A stretch of DNA of 64,000 nt from Eonycteris spelaea (Eukaryota; Chordata; Mammalia; Chiroptera; Pteropodidae): assembly GCA_003508835.1 (NCBI GenBank), contig PUFA01000021.1:4752501-4816500 (forward strand). The letters are read 5' to 3'. The notes beneath the pieces are model-generated. The model saw only the letters and a program-made list of their open reading frames with translations. It made no database searches and had not been told where the DNA came from. Within the stretch, counting starts at the first letter, position 1. The number at the start of each line of letters is the position of its first letter. This document shows, in pieces, positions 11,848 through 24,703 of this stretch. The position numbers and the translations under genes were made by a program.

Positions 11848-14606
11848 GTAAGTGCCGAGCGTCTGGGCATGTCCTCGACGCAGGCGGAGCGCCAGAGGTG
11901 GGGACTCAGGGCCCGGAATGGAGCTCAGGACCGTGGCAGAAGAGCTTGTGCCACTGGCTGCAGCATGTGTCGTGCTCCCTGGGATGCTGCTCTCACGGAA
12001 CCGGCTGGGTGGGGACTCGCAGGAAACGTGAGGGACAAGAAAGCTCTGGATGCGGAAGGGCGGATCATGTGGGCGAGGACAGCTGGGTGGGTGGGCGTCA
12101 CTTTCCCACCTCACACGCGGGGTCTGCCGAGTGAGCCACCTGACACCGGCTCCGCGTCCTGCTCTGCCACCTGATCTCAACACGATGCGCACCAGCACGG
12201 AGGGGCTGGGTCCATGTAGGGAGCACATACCTGGTCCAGCGAGGCCAGCGCAGGGCCGTCAGAGCTGAGCCTGGCATCAAGATTCAAGTTACAGATTGTA
12301 ACTGTCCCCAGAGGGGACTGGGATGACAAGAGTCACAGCTTATGCCGTAGCCAACCCAAGCAGGCATGTCCGTCCCAGCCACTTTCTGCCACCCACAGAA
12401 CCTTCGTGAGGCCTCAGCCCAAACAAGGTCCAGGGCAAGAAGAGAAACACCTACGCAGGGCACAGCGGGGCTGTGGCTGATGGATGGTCTCGTGACCTCC
12501 CTGTGTGGGGAGCCACGCAGGGCACCGGCACGTGGTCGGCTTTCTCAGACGGACAGGAAGGGTAGTTTCAAGAAGCAAAGCAATGACGGATGGGCAAGAA
12601 GCCAGTCTGCACCGTCCCTCCTGGTGCCTTGCCCGTCACTCTACTCTGAGTGGATAGCTGTCGATCACCCATCCCGGGTGGGTCGTGGAGCCCGTCATGG
12701 TCAACATGTTACCATCGACCCTCCGGAATCGCAGTCACTGGTACCCTTGCTACCACTCTCGAGACACTGGTCACTCATTGTCACATTGAATTCAGAGAAG
12801 GATTCGCCCGAGACGTGCCCTTAGGGTCCCCATTTTTTTCCCATGGCGACGTTTGGGCAGATGGTGCCAGGCTCACCCCTAAGTGGCAGGAGCCTTCAGT
12901 GCCCGAGGGCTCCTCCCGTCCCTGCCACACCCGTTTAGACTAGGCTTTTACACCAGAGGGGCAGGTAGGTGACAGCGGATGGGCACAGAGGACCTCAGAA
13001 GCACAAGTGTAGCGCCTGGGGCTGGGTCTGCTGCGCATTTCTGCCTAAAGTAAGAGCCCTCGCGGCTCGATTAACCTCTCACTTCGGAAGGAACTAACTG
13101 CCTCTCCAGTGAGTACCACAAGCTCACAAACTGATTCTAAAGGAAATGAAAAACTCAAATAGACATATGACAGGAAACCAGACTGCTTTGTTAGAACTTT
13201 CCAGAAGGAACCCCAGGACTGTGGGTATGCTGATTACTTCGTCTGAGTGTTCTCTTTAGAAACAGCTGGAGCACAGAGAGTGTTTTCGGGAATCAGAGGA
13301 GGAAGTAGCACCTCCAACTGATTCTTTGAGGGCAGAGAAACCCGAAATCACAGCCAATGGCCTTCATCGAAGGACAAACTACACTTAAAAACACTGACGA
13401 ATCAAAGCAGCAACGTGAACACGCCATTTGCCGCAAATGAAGTGAGGCTTGTGCAGGTAGGCCAGCTTTAGTCAACGCCGAGATTCTCACATGACACGGC
13501 ACGTGATTCGATGAAGACGTATACGTACACGACGAACGGTCATGGAAGCTGGAAGCCGTTGCCGTCTGGAACACCACCTGTGTAATGCTGCCAGACGCAG
13601 TGTCTCGGTTGGGACGCTCTCGTTGCTGTGGCTGCCATGTCCCTCCCCTCAGCCTGGAAAACACACCCCAATTCCCACGCAGTTCCCAAAGCATCGTTTA
13701 AAGCAGACTGCAAGTTGAACCTAAGTGAATGGCTTTCTCAGGCCTTTTAGTGGCCAAAGTAGTGTAGAAAAGAAGAACCAAGCAAAGGTGTGACAGCTCA
13801 ACTTTATGTGTCCCTAAAAGACCTGGAGACTGAGTGTGGCCGGGTGAGGACACACATACCTATCTAGGGAGCAGGGGAGGGGCAGGACAGAGTCCCTAAA
13901 TGAGCGTTGACATCTCTGGGCCACGCACCGTGAGTGAAGGTGCAGAGGTCTCGCAGGGGACGATGGGAGCACTGGCAGCAAGTGGAGCTGGAGCGGAGGA
14001 CGGCCATCGCCACAGACCGGATTCCAGCAGTAGCAAACCCTGTGCTTGCACGCAGGCTACGTGGGAACTTTCAGAGTTTAACAATGGAAAACCCCAGTGT
14101 TTATTCGGGGAAAGTTTGAATGAACTCTTCCCCAAAGGCTATGAACGGGTAGGCCGATGGCACGTGGGCACATGCTCACGCCTCCAGGTTAGGTAAACAC
14201 GCCCTCCGACCACACCATCTACCACACGCGTCTCTGTGACCGAAACGGAGACGTGCCAAGTGTCCTCGTGGGAGGACCGCTGGTCCCTCACGTTAATAGC
14301 ACGAGTGTAAATCTCAGCGCCTTGCAGGAGGCTCGGCCGCATCTGAAACCTGACACAGGCGTGTGTCCTGTGAATCTGCAGTCCGTTCTGCGTGTTTCCT
14401 GAAGGAGCAGGAGAACGCAGGTGCATGTGTCACGGGCGGTGGGAGGAAGGTCTGTCCCCAGTCAGGTCCTGTCCCTGCCCTGGGAGGACATCAAAGTACA
14501 GTACTCAAAATCTAATAACACTGGCTTGAGCTTTGTGAGACCAGCTGAGTGTCTGCAATTTTGATACCAATTTCACAATTTTCCTTACTCCCCACCCCCC
14601 TCACAG

Positions 14607-14641
14607 AAGCTGGATGTCAACTACATCTCGTCGGCACCGCG
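14607..14641 (+). CDS. Exon A4 (35 nt), KLDVNY type
   Basis: The acceptor is CCACCCCCCTCACAG and the donor GTAAGT. Reads KLDVNYISSAP plus split Arg; identical to A5. Confidence 0.9.
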
Positions 14642-15316
14642 GTAAGTGTGCATGCTCGCCAAAGCGTTTTAGCACCTGAGACTCAGCTGTGCCCAGGACA
14701 CAAACCCCTGATGGCTTATGGTGGGACTGTGACGATACATAGACAGGTGGTAGCTCGTGTCATTACTAACGATGTAGCTGTCCGAGTAGCTTATGGCAGA
14801 GTCGACAATGACTCTGTCTCTGACAATGTAAGGCAAACACGGTGCTCATTTATTCCCCTCTGTCTGTGAGACTGTGCGAAGCTGAGCATCTGGGTCCTCT
14901 GCACCTGTCCTGGTGACCCACACCCTCTGTCTCTGTCCACACCTTTAGCCATGGCCTCCACTCTTTAGAATCTCGAAAATCTCCCTCTTGCCAAACGGGA
15001 GGACTATGCTGTTGGCTGACTTGTCCTACATTGGTGTTGGTGGAACCCACCCACTTGTTCAGACTTTCCTCTTCGCTTCTGGGCCCCAACCAAGTGACCC
15101 CTCCCTTGCCACATGCCTTTGGAACCTGCCCTCTGCCACGAAGTCAGGAGCAGTTCCACAAAGGATGTCCTGGGGGATTTGGTGCCCAGCTTCTGCAGAG
15201 CCAAGGAAAGCACTGGGGTGAGCCTGTGTGACAGGCAGGTTCCAAAGCCCCGAGACCCTCCGCATATCCATAGACCCCTGGGTGACCTGTGTCTTTTCTT
15301 CCTCCTGACCGTCCAG

Positions 15317-15407
15317 CAGTGTGCCTACCAGAGAAATATCACCAGTGGAAATGACCCCTGTTGATGCTGTCAGCATCACCATGTATCCCGAGGGCACGCC
15401 ACCACCG
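15317..15407 (+). CDS. Exon B4 (91 nt), intact
   Basis: Reads SVPTREI, SPVEMTPVDAVSITMYPE, GTPPP between ACCGTCCAG and GTAAGT. Almost identical to B3. Confidence 0.9.
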
Positions 15408-18150
15408 GTAAGTGCCGATCGTCTGGGCATGTCCTCGACGCAAGGCGGAGCGCCAGAGGTGGGGACTCAGGGCCCGGAATGGAGCTCAGGACCGTGGTAG
15501 AAGAGCTTGTGCTACTGGCTGCAGCATGTGTCGTGCTCCCTGGGATGCTGCTCTCACGGAACCGGCTGGGTGGGGACTCGCAGGAAACGTGAGGGACAAG
15601 AAAGCTCTGGATGCGGAAGGGCGGATCATGTGGGTGAGGACAGCTGGGTGGGTGGGCGTCACTTTCCCACCTCACACGCGGGGTCTGCCGAGTGAGCCAC
15701 CTGACACCGGCTCCGCGTGCCTGCTCTGCCACCTGATCTCAACACGATGCGCCAGCACGGAGGGGCTGGGTCCATGTAGGGAGCACATACCTGGTCCAGC
15801 GAGGCCAGCGCAGGGCCGTCAGTGCTGAGCCTGGCATCAAGATTCAAGTTACAGATTGTAACTGTCCCCAGAGGGGACTGGGATGACAAGAGTCACAGCT
15901 TATGCCGTAGCCAACCCAAGCAGGCATGTCCGTCCCAGCCACTTTCTGCCACCCACAGAACCTTCGTGAGGCCTCAGCCCAAACAAGGTCCAGGGCAAGA
16001 AGAGAAACACCTACGCAGGGCACAGCGGGCTGTGGCAGATGGATGGTCTCGTGACCTCCCTGTGTGGGGAGCCACGCAGGGCACCGGCACGTGGTCGGCT
16101 TTCTCAGACGGACAGGAAGGGTAGTTTCAAGAAGCAAAGCAATGACGGATGGGCAAGAAGCCAGTCTGCACCGTCCCTCCTGGTGCCATGCCCGTCACTC
16201 TACTCTGAGTGGATAGCTGTCGATCACACATCCCAGGTGGGTCGTGGAGCCCGTCATGGTCAACATGTTACCATCGACCCTCCGGAATCGCAGTCACTGG
16301 TACCCTTGCTACCACTCTCGAGACATTGGTCACCTATTGTCACATTGAATTCAGAGAAGGATTCGCCCAAGACGTGCCCTTTGGGTCCCCATTCCCGTGG
16401 CGACGTTTGGCAGATGGTGCCAGGCTCACCCCTAAGTGGCAGGAGCCTTCAGTGCCCGAGGGCTCCTCCCGTCCCTGCCACACCCGTTTGGACTAGGCTT
16501 TTACACCAGAGGGGCAGGTAGGTGACAGCGGATGGGCACAGAGGACCTCAGAAGCACAAGTGTAGCGCCTGGGGCTGGGTCTGCTGCGCATTTCTGCCTA
16601 AAGTAAGAGCCCTCGCGGCTCGATTAACCTCTCACTTCGGAAGGAACTAACTGCCTCTCCAGTGAGTAACACAAGCTCACAAACTGATTCTAAAGGAAAT
16701 GAAAAACCCAAATAGACATATGACAGGAAACCAGACTGCTTTGTTAGAACTTTCCAGAAGGAACCAGGACTGTGGGTATGCTGATTACTTCGTCGAGTGT
16801 TCTCTTTAGAAGCAGCTGGAGCACAGAGACTGTTTTCAGGAATCAGAGGAGGAAGTAGCGCCTCCAACTGATTCTTTGAGGGCAGAGAAACCCGAAATCA
16901 CAGCCAATGGCCTTCATCGAAGGAGACAAACTTCACTTAAAAACACTGGCGAATCAAAGCAGCAACGTGAACACGCCATTTGCCGCAAATGAAGTGAGGC
17001 TTGTGCAGGAAGGCCAGCTTCTGTCACGCCGAGATTCTCATGTGACACGACACGTGATTCGATGAAGGATGTACACGTGCATGAACGGTCATGGAAGCTG
17101 GAAGCCGTTGTCTGGAACACCACTGTGTAATGCTGCCAGACGCAGTGTCTCAGACGGGACGCCCTTGTGCTGTGGCTGCCATGTCCCTCCCCTCAGCCTG
17201 GAAAACACACCGCAATCCCCGTGATATTCCCAAAGCATCGTTTAAAGCAGACTGCAAGTTGAACCTAAGTGAATGGCTTTCTCAGGCCTTTTAGTGGCCA
17301 AAGTAGTGTAGAAAAGAAGAACCAAGCAAAGGTGTGACAGCTCAACTTTATGTGTCCCTAAAAGACCTGGAGACTGAGTGTGGCCGGGTGAGGACACACA
17401 TACATATCTAGGGAGCAGGGGAGGGCAGGACAGAGTCCCCTAAATGAGCGTTGACATCTCTGGGCCACGCACCGTGAGTGAAGGTGCAGAGGTCTCGCAG
17501 GGGACGATGGATCACTGGCAGCAAGTGGAGCCGGAGAGGAGGACGGCCATCGCCACAGACCGGATTCCAGCAGTAGCAAACCCTGTGCTTGCACGCAGGC
17601 TACGTGGGAACTTTCAGAGTTTAATAATGGAAAACCCCAGTGCTTAAAACGAGGAAAGTTTGAACGAACTCCTCCCCAAATGCTATGAAGGGTGGGCCAA
17701 TGGCACATGGGCACATGCTCACGACTCCACGGTAGGTAAACACGCCCTCCGACCACAGCGTCTGCCACACGCGTCCTGTGACCAAAACGGAGACGTGCCA
17801 AGTGTCCTCGTGGGAGGACTGCTGGTCCCTCACGTTAATAGCACAAGTGTAAATCTCAGTGCCTTGAAGGAGGCTCGGCCGCATCTGAAACCTGACACGC
17901 GCGTGTGTCCTGTGAATCTGCAGTCTGTTCTGCGTGTTTCCTGAAGGAGCAGGGAGAACGCAGGTGCATGTGTCACGGGCGGTGGGAGGAAGGTCTGTCC
18001 CCAGTCAGGTCCTGTCCCTGCCGTGGCAGGACAGCAAAGTACAGTACTCAAAATCTAATACCGCTGGCTTGAGCTTTGTGAGACCAGCTGAGTGTCTGCA
18101 ATTTTGATACCAATTTCACAATTTTCCTTACTCCCCCACCCCCCTCACAG

Positions 18151-18185
18151 AAGCTGGATGTCAACTACATCTCGTCGGCACCGCG
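18151..18185 (+). CDS. Exon A5 (35 nt), KLDVNY type
   Basis: The acceptor is CCACCCCCCTCACAG and the donor GTAAGT. Reads KLDVNYISSAP plus split Arg. Confidence 0.9.
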
Positions 18186-18861
18186 GTAAGTGTGCATGCT
18201 CGCCAAAGCGTTTCAGCACCTGAGACTCAGCTGTGCCCAGGACACGAACCCCTGATGGCTTATGGTGGGACTGTGACGATACATAGACAGGTGGTAGCTC
18301 GTGTCATTACTAACGGTGTGGCTGTCCGAGTAGCTTATGGCAGAGTTGACAACGACTCTGTCTCTGACAATGTAAGGCAAACACGGTGCTCATTTATTCC
18401 CCTCTGTCTGTGAGCCTGTGTGAGGCTGAGAGTCTGGGTCCTCTGCACCTGTCCAGGTGACCCACAGCCTCTGTCGCTGTCCACACCTTTAGCCATGGCC
18501 TCCACTCTTTAGAATCTCGAAAATCTCCCTCTTGCCAAACGGGAGGACTATGCTGGTTGGCTGACTTGTCCTACATTGGTGTTGGTGGAACTCACCCACT
18601 TGTTCAGACTTTCCTCCTTCCTTCTGGGCCCCAACCAAGTGACCCCTCCCTTGCCACATGCCTTTGGAACCTGCCTCTGTGCCACGAAGTCAGGAGCAGT
18701 TCCACAAAGGATGTCCTGGGGGATTTGGTGCCCAGCTTCTGCAGAGCCAAGGAAAGCACTGGGGTGAGCCTGTGTGACAGGCAGGTTCCAAGAGCCCGAG
18801 ACCCTCCGCAGATCCATAGACCCCTGGGTGACTGTGTCTTTTCTTCCTCCTGACCGTCCAG

Positions 18862-18952
18862 CAGTGTGCCTACCAGAGAAATATCACCAGTGGAAATGAC
18901 CCCTGTTGATGCTATCAGCATCACCATGTATCCCGAGGGCTCGCCACCACCG
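18862..18952 (+). CDS. Exon B5 (91 nt), intact
   Basis: Reads SVPTREI, SPVEMTPVDAISITMYPE, GSPPP. A 246-residue open frame runs on from this exon into the following intron, but the GTAAGT donor at 18953 and the frame structure of the other units show that this extension is not coding. Confidence 0.9.
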
Positions 18953-21681
18953 GTAAGTGCTGAGCGTCTGGGCATGTCCTCGACGCAGGGCAGAGCGCCA
19001 GAGGTGGGGACTCAGGGCCCGGAATGGAGCTCAGGACCGTGGCAGAAGAGCTTGTGCCACTGGCTGCAGCATGTGTCGTGCTCCCTGGGATGCTGCTCTC
19101 TCGGAACCGGCTGGGCGGGGACGCGCAGGAAACGCGGGGGACAGAAAAGGCTCTGGATGCAAAAGAGGCAGAGCATGTGGGCAAGGACAGCTGGGTGGAT
19201 GGGCGTCACTCCCCCACCTCGCACGCGGGGTCTGCCGAGTGTGCCACCTGACACCGGCTCCGCCTGTCTGCACCGCCACCTGATCTCAACACGATGCACC
19301 AGCACGGAGGGCTGGGTCCGTGTACCGGGGGCAGCACATACCTGGTCCAGCGAGGCCAGCGCAGGGCCGTCAGAGCTGAGCCTGGCATCAAGATTCAAGT
19401 TACAGATTGTAACTGTCCCCAGAGGGGACTGGGATGACAAGAGTCACAGCTTATGCCGTAGCCAACCCAAGCAGGCATGTCCGTCCCAGCCACTTTCTGC
19501 CACCCACAGAACCTTCGTGAGGCCTCAGCCCAAACAAGGTCCAGGGCAAGAAGAGAAACACCTACGCAGGGCACAGCGGGGCTGTGGCAGATGGATGGTC
19601 TCGTGACCTCCCTGTGTGGGGAGCCACGCAGGGCACCGGCACGTGGTCGGCTTTCTCAGACGGACAGGAAGGGTAGTTTCAAGAAGCAAAGCAATGACGG
19701 ATGGGCAAGAAGCCAGTCTGCACCGTCCCTCCTGGTGCCTTGCCCGTCACTCTACTCTGAGTGGATAGCTGTCGATCACCCATCCCGGGTGGGTCGTGGA
19801 GCCCGTCATGGTCAACATGTTACCATCGACCCTCCGGAATCGCAGTCACTGGTACCCTTGCTACACTCTGGGGACATTGGTCACCTATTGTCACATTGAA
19901 TTCAGAGAAGGATTCGCCCGAGACGTGCCCTTAGGGTCCCCATTCCCGTGGCGACGTTTGGCAGATGGTGCCAGGCTCACCCCTAAGTGGCAGGAGCCTT
20001 CAGTGCCCGAGGGCTCCTCCCGTCCCTGCCACACCCGTTTGGACTAGGCTTTTACACCAGAGGGGCAGGTAGGTGACAGCGGATGGGCACAGAGGACCTC
20101 AGAAGCACAAGTGTAGCGCCTGGGGCTGGGTCTGCTGCGCATTTCTGCCTAAAGTAAGAGCCCTCGCGGCTCGATTAACCTCTCACTTCGGAAGGAACTA
20201 ACTGCCTCTCCAGTGAGTAACACAAGCTCACAACTGATTCTAAAGGAAATGAAAAACCCAAATAGACATATGACAGGAAACCAGACTGCTTTGTTAGAAC
20301 TTTCCAGAAGGAACCCAGGACTGTGGGTATGCTGATTACTTCGTCTGAGTGTTCTCTTTAGAAACAGCTGGAGCACAGAGAGTGTTTTCAGGAATCAGAG
20401 GAGGAAGTAGCGCCTCCAACTGATTCTTTGAGGGCAGAGAAACCCGAAATCACAGCCAATGGCCTTCATCGAAGGAGACAAACTTCACTTAAAAACACTG
20501 GCGAATCAAAGCAGCAACGTGAACACACCATTTGCCGCAAATGAAGTGAGGCTTGTGCAGGAAGGCCAGCTTTAGTCAATGCCAAGATTCTCACATGACA
20601 CGGCACGTGATTCGATGAAGGACGTACACGAGCAGGAACGGTCATGGAAGCTGGAAGCCGTTGCCGTCTGGAACACCACCTGTGTAATGCTGCCAGACGC
20701 AGTGTCTCGGTTGGGACGCTCTCGTTGCTGTGGCTGCCATGTCCCTCCCCTCAGCCTGGAAACACACCCCAATTCCCACGCATTTCCCAAAGCATCGTTT
20801 AAAGCAGACGCAAGTTGAACCTATGTGAATGGCTTTCTCAGGCCTTTTAGTGGCCAAAGTAGTGTAGAAAAGAAGAACCAAGCAAAGGTGTGACAGCTCA
20901 ACTTTATGTGTCCCTAAAAGACCTGGAGACTGAGTGTGGCCGGGTGAGGACACACATACCTATCTAGGGAGCAGGGGAGGGGCAGGACAGAGTCCCCTAA
21001 ATGAGCGTTGACATCTCTGGGCCACGCACCGTGAGTGAAGGTGCAGAGGTCTCGCAGGGGATGATGGGAGCACTGGCAGCAAGTGGAGCCGGAGCGGAGG
21101 ACGGCCATCGCCACAGACCGGATTCCAGCAGTAGCAAACCCTGTGCTTGCACGCAGGCTACGTGGGAACTTTCAGAGTTTAATAATGGAAAACCCCAGTG
21201 TTTATTCGGGAAAGTTTGAACGAACTCCTCCCCAAAGGCTATGAACGGGTAGGCCGATGGCACGTGGGCACATGCTCACGCCTCCAGGGTAGGTCAACAC
21301 ACATTGTGACCATGGCGTCTGTCACACGCCTCTCTGTGACCAAAATGATGACAAGCCAAGTATCCTCGTGGGAGGACCGCTGGTCCCTCATGTTAATAGC
21401 ACGAGTGTAAATCTCAGCACCTTGAAGGAGACTCGGCCATGTCTTATACTTGACACACGCGTGTGTCGGGTGAACCTGCAGGTCGTCCCGCGTGTTTCCT
21501 GAAGGAGCAGGGACAACTCAGGGTCTGTCCCCACTGCGCGTGTTGTTATAGCTCCAGGGAAAACCGATGTACGATGCTAAATATCCAGTAAACGCTGCCT
21601 TGAATTTTGTGTGCGACGAACTCAGTGTCAGCAACTTCAGATTTAATTCATAATATTTCCTTTATCCCCTCCCCCACATAG

Positions 21682-21716
21682 GTCGTGACTAACAACTTTA
21701 CCTCACCTGCACCCTG
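21682..21716 (+). CDS. Exon A6 (35 nt), VxTNNFT type
   Basis: The acceptor CCCCTCCCCCACATAG differs from the CTCACAG form of units 1-5. The donor is GTAAGT. Reads VVTNNFTSPAP plus TG of a split codon. Identical in sequence to A10. Confidence 0.9.
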
Positions 21717-22388
21717 GTAAGTGCGCGACTCGCCACAGTGGTTTAAGCTTGTTAACACAGCTGTCTGAGGGACACTAACCCCAGATGCTTTATGGTGGGA
21801 CTGTGACAACATATACACAGGCGGTAGCTCATGTCACTACTAACCTTGTGGCCGTCTGTGCAGCTCAGGGCAGAGTCGGTCCTGACTCTGCCTCTGACAA
21901 CGTGCGGCGCACACGGTGCTCGCTTATTCCCATGTGTCTTGAGCCTGTGCGAGGCTGAGAGTCTGTGTCCTCTGTGCCTCTTCCGGTGACCCACAGCCTC
22001 TGTCTCTGTCCGCACTTTAGCCATGGCCCCCACCCAGGCAAATTCAAAAATCTTCCTCCTGCCCATCGCGAGGCCTTTGCCGGCCTGGTGACTTGTCCTA
22101 CATGGTGCTGCTGGCACCCGCCCATTTGTTCAGACTTCCCTCCCTGCTCCTGGGCCCCTCCCATTGACCCCCCCCCGCTCACCACCTGCCTTTGGAACCC
22201 GCCCTCTGCCATGAAGTCAGGAGCAGTGGCTCAAAGGGTGTCCCGGGGATTTGGTGCCCAACTTCTGCAGAGCAAAGGAAAGCACTGTGGTGAGCCTGGT
22301 GACAGGCAGGTCCCAAGGACTACAAGACCCTCCATAGTGCCAGGGCCCCCTGGCTGACATGTGTCTTCTATTCCTTCTGACCGTCCAG

Positions 22389-22476
22389 CAGTGTGGCATC
22401 CAGGGAAAATTCACCAGTGGAAATGACCCGTTGACGCTATCAATATCCCCATGTATCCTGAGGACTCGCCACCACC
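22389..22476 (+). pseudogene. Exon B6 (88 nt), broken by two indels
   Basis: Splice sites are intact (CCGTCCAG and GTAAGT). Two bases are missing near 22427 ('acccgttgac' where intact copies have 'actcccgttgat') and one before the donor. The frame reads SVASRENSPVEMTR, then a TGA stop at 22432-22434. The total loss is three bases, so phase is nominally restored at the exon end, but the stop remains. Either the pair is skipped in transcripts, this copy is dead, or the deletions are sequencing errors. Confidence 0.75.
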
Positions 22477-23906
22477 GTAAGTGCCGAGCGTCTGGGCATG
22501 TCCTCGACGCAGGGCGGAGCGCCAGGGGGGGACTCAGGGCCCGGAATGGAGCTCAGGACCGTGGCAGAAGAGCTTGTGCCACTGGCTGCAGCATGTGTCG
22601 TGCTTCCTGGGACGCGGCTCAGACAAAACAAGCTGGGTGGGGACTCACAGAAAAAGTGAGGGACAAGAAAGGCTCGGGATACAGAAGGGGCGGAGTGTGT
22701 GGGCAAGGACAGCTGGGTGGGTGGGTGTCACTCCCACACCTAGCATGCGGGCTCTGCTGAGGTGTTCTGTTTGCCCTGGCTCCGCCTGTCTGACCTGCCA
22801 CCTGATCTCAACATGATGGGACTTCGAGGAGGGGGGGCATCCATGTAGGTGGAACAAATCTCGTCCAGCGAGGCCACCACAGGGCCCTTAGAGCTGAGCC
22901 TGGCATCAGAATTTGTGTTACAGACACTGTAATGGGTCCCCGGAGGGATCAAGGACGCACCCCAATCCCCGTGATATTCCCAAAGCATCTTTTTAAAGCA
23001 AATGGCAAATTGAATCTACATGAACCACTTTCTTAGGATGATTAGTGGCCAATATCGTTTAGAAAAAAGAGTAACCAAACAAAAGTTTTTCCTCAATTTA
23101 CATGTCACTAAAAGGCCTGTAGACAGAGTGTCGCGGGATGACGACAGACACACAGATTGGAGGGGAGGGAGGACAGGACAGAGTCCCCAAAATGAGCGTT
23201 GACATCTCTGGGCCACGCACCGTGAGTGAAGGTGCAGAGGTCTCGCAGGGGACGTTGGGAGCACTGGCAGCAAGTGGAGCTGGAGCGGAGGACGGCCATC
23301 GCCACAGACCGGATTCCAGCAGTAGCAAACCCTGTGCATGCACGCAGGCCACATGGGAACTTTCAGAGTTTAATAATGGAAAACCCCAGTGTTTATTCGG
23401 GGAAAGTTTGAATGAACTCTTCCCCAAAGGCTATGAAGGGTAGGCCGATGGCACGTGGGCACATGCTCACGCCTCCAGGTTAGGTAAACACGCATTGTGA
23501 CCATGGCGTCTGTCACACGCCTCTCTGTGACCAAAATGTTGACAAGCCAAGTGTCCACGTGGGAGGACCGCTGGTCCCTCACGTTTCTAGTGTGAGTGTA
23601 AAACTGTGTCTTGAAGGAGTCACGGCTGTATCTGAATTCTATCTGACTGCTGGCGCTGTGTTCCTGTGAATCTGCAGTTCGTTCCGCATGTTTCCTGAAG
23701 GAGCAGGGAGAACGCAGGTGCATGTGTCACAGGAGGTGGGAGGAGGGTCTGTCACCACTGTGGGTTTTGTTCCTCTCTGGGGACCACCAAGGTACAGTAC
23801 TAAATATCCAGTAAACGCTGCCTTGAATTTTCTGTGCGACGAGCTCAGTGTCAGCAAGTTCGGATTTAATTTCACGATATTTCCTTTATCCCCCTCCCCC
23901 ACATAG

Positions 23907-23941
23907 GTCCTGACTAACAACTTTACTTCACCCGCACCCGG
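23907..23941 (+). CDS. Exon A7 (35 nt), VxTNNFT type
   Basis: The acceptor is CCTCCCCCACATAG and the donor GTAAGT. Reads VLTNNFTSPAP plus GG of a split Gly codon (GG|C). Confidence 0.9.
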
Positions 23942-24612
23942 GTAAGTGCACACACTTGCCACAGTGGTTTAAGCTTGTTAACACAGCTGTCTGAGGGACA
24001 CTAACCCCAGAGGCTTTCTGGTGGACTGTGATGAAATATACACAGGTGGCAGCTCGTGTCACTACTAACCGTGTGGCCGTCCGTGCAGCTCACGGCAGAG
24101 TCGGTCCTGACTCTGCCTCTGACAACGTGCGGCGCACACGGTGCTCGCTTATTCCCATGTGTCTTGAGCCTGTGCGAGGCTGAGAGTCTGTGTCCTCTGT
24201 GCCTCTTCCGGTGACCCACAGCCTCTGTCTCTGTCCGCACTTTAGCCATGGCCCCCCACCCAGGCAAATTCAAAAATCTTCCTCCTGCCCATCACGAGGC
24301 CTTTGCGGCCTGGTGACTTGTCCTACATGGGTGCTGCTGGCACCCGCCCACTTGTTCAGACTTCCCTCCCTGCTCCTGGGCCCCTCCCATTGACCCCTCC
24401 CTCACCACCTGCCTTTGGAACCCGCCCTCTGCCATGAAGTCAGGAGCAGTGGCTCAAAGTGTGTCCCGGGGATTTGGTGCCCAGCTTCTGTAGAGCAAAG
24501 GAAAGCACTGGGGTGAGCCTGTGTGACAGGCAGGTCCCAAGGACCACGAGACCCTCCATGGTGCCAGGGCCCCCTGGCTGACATGTGTCTTCTCTTCCTC
24601 CTGACCGTCCAG

Positions 24613-24703
24613 CGGTGTGGCTTCCAGAGAAAATTCACCAGTGGAAATGACTCCCGTTGATGCTATCAATATCCCCATGTATCCCGAGGACTCGCCACCA
24701 CCA
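24613..24703 (+). CDS. Exon B7 (91 nt), intact
   Basis: Reads GVASREN, SPVEMTPVDAINIPMYPE, DSPPP between ACCGTCCAG and GTAAGT. It shows the I-N-I-P variant of the core that is shared with B9 and B10. Confidence 0.9.

Larger units (their letters stand above)
10277..13832 (+). repeat. Array unit U3
   Basis: A standard unit of 3.56 kb with exons A3 and B3. It differs from U2 mainly by scattered single-base changes and short indels in intron. Confidence 0.9.
13833..17376 (+). repeat. Array unit U4
   Basis: A standard unit of 3.54 kb with exons A4 and B4 and an L1-derived block. Confidence 0.9.
17377..20932 (+). repeat. Array unit U5
   Basis: A standard unit of 3.56 kb with exons A5 and B5. It is the last unit with the KLDVNY-type A exon. 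Confidence 0.9.
20933..23126 (+). repeat. Array unit U6 (short, 2.2 kb; L1 block deleted)
   Basis: It contains exons A6 and B6. After the post-B intron the sequence jumps near 22950-22957 to the 'caccccaatccccgtgatattcc' segment, so about 1.35 kb including the L1 block is missing. It is the first unit with the V-x-T-N-N-F-T type A exon. Its first 350 nt resemble U5, while the part from about 21,300 on closely matches U10. Confidence 0.85.

Noticed and set aside
18866..19606. 246-codon ORF starting within exon B5
   Set aside because: It is exon B5 plus intron read past a strong GTAAGT donor; other units have stops at different places.
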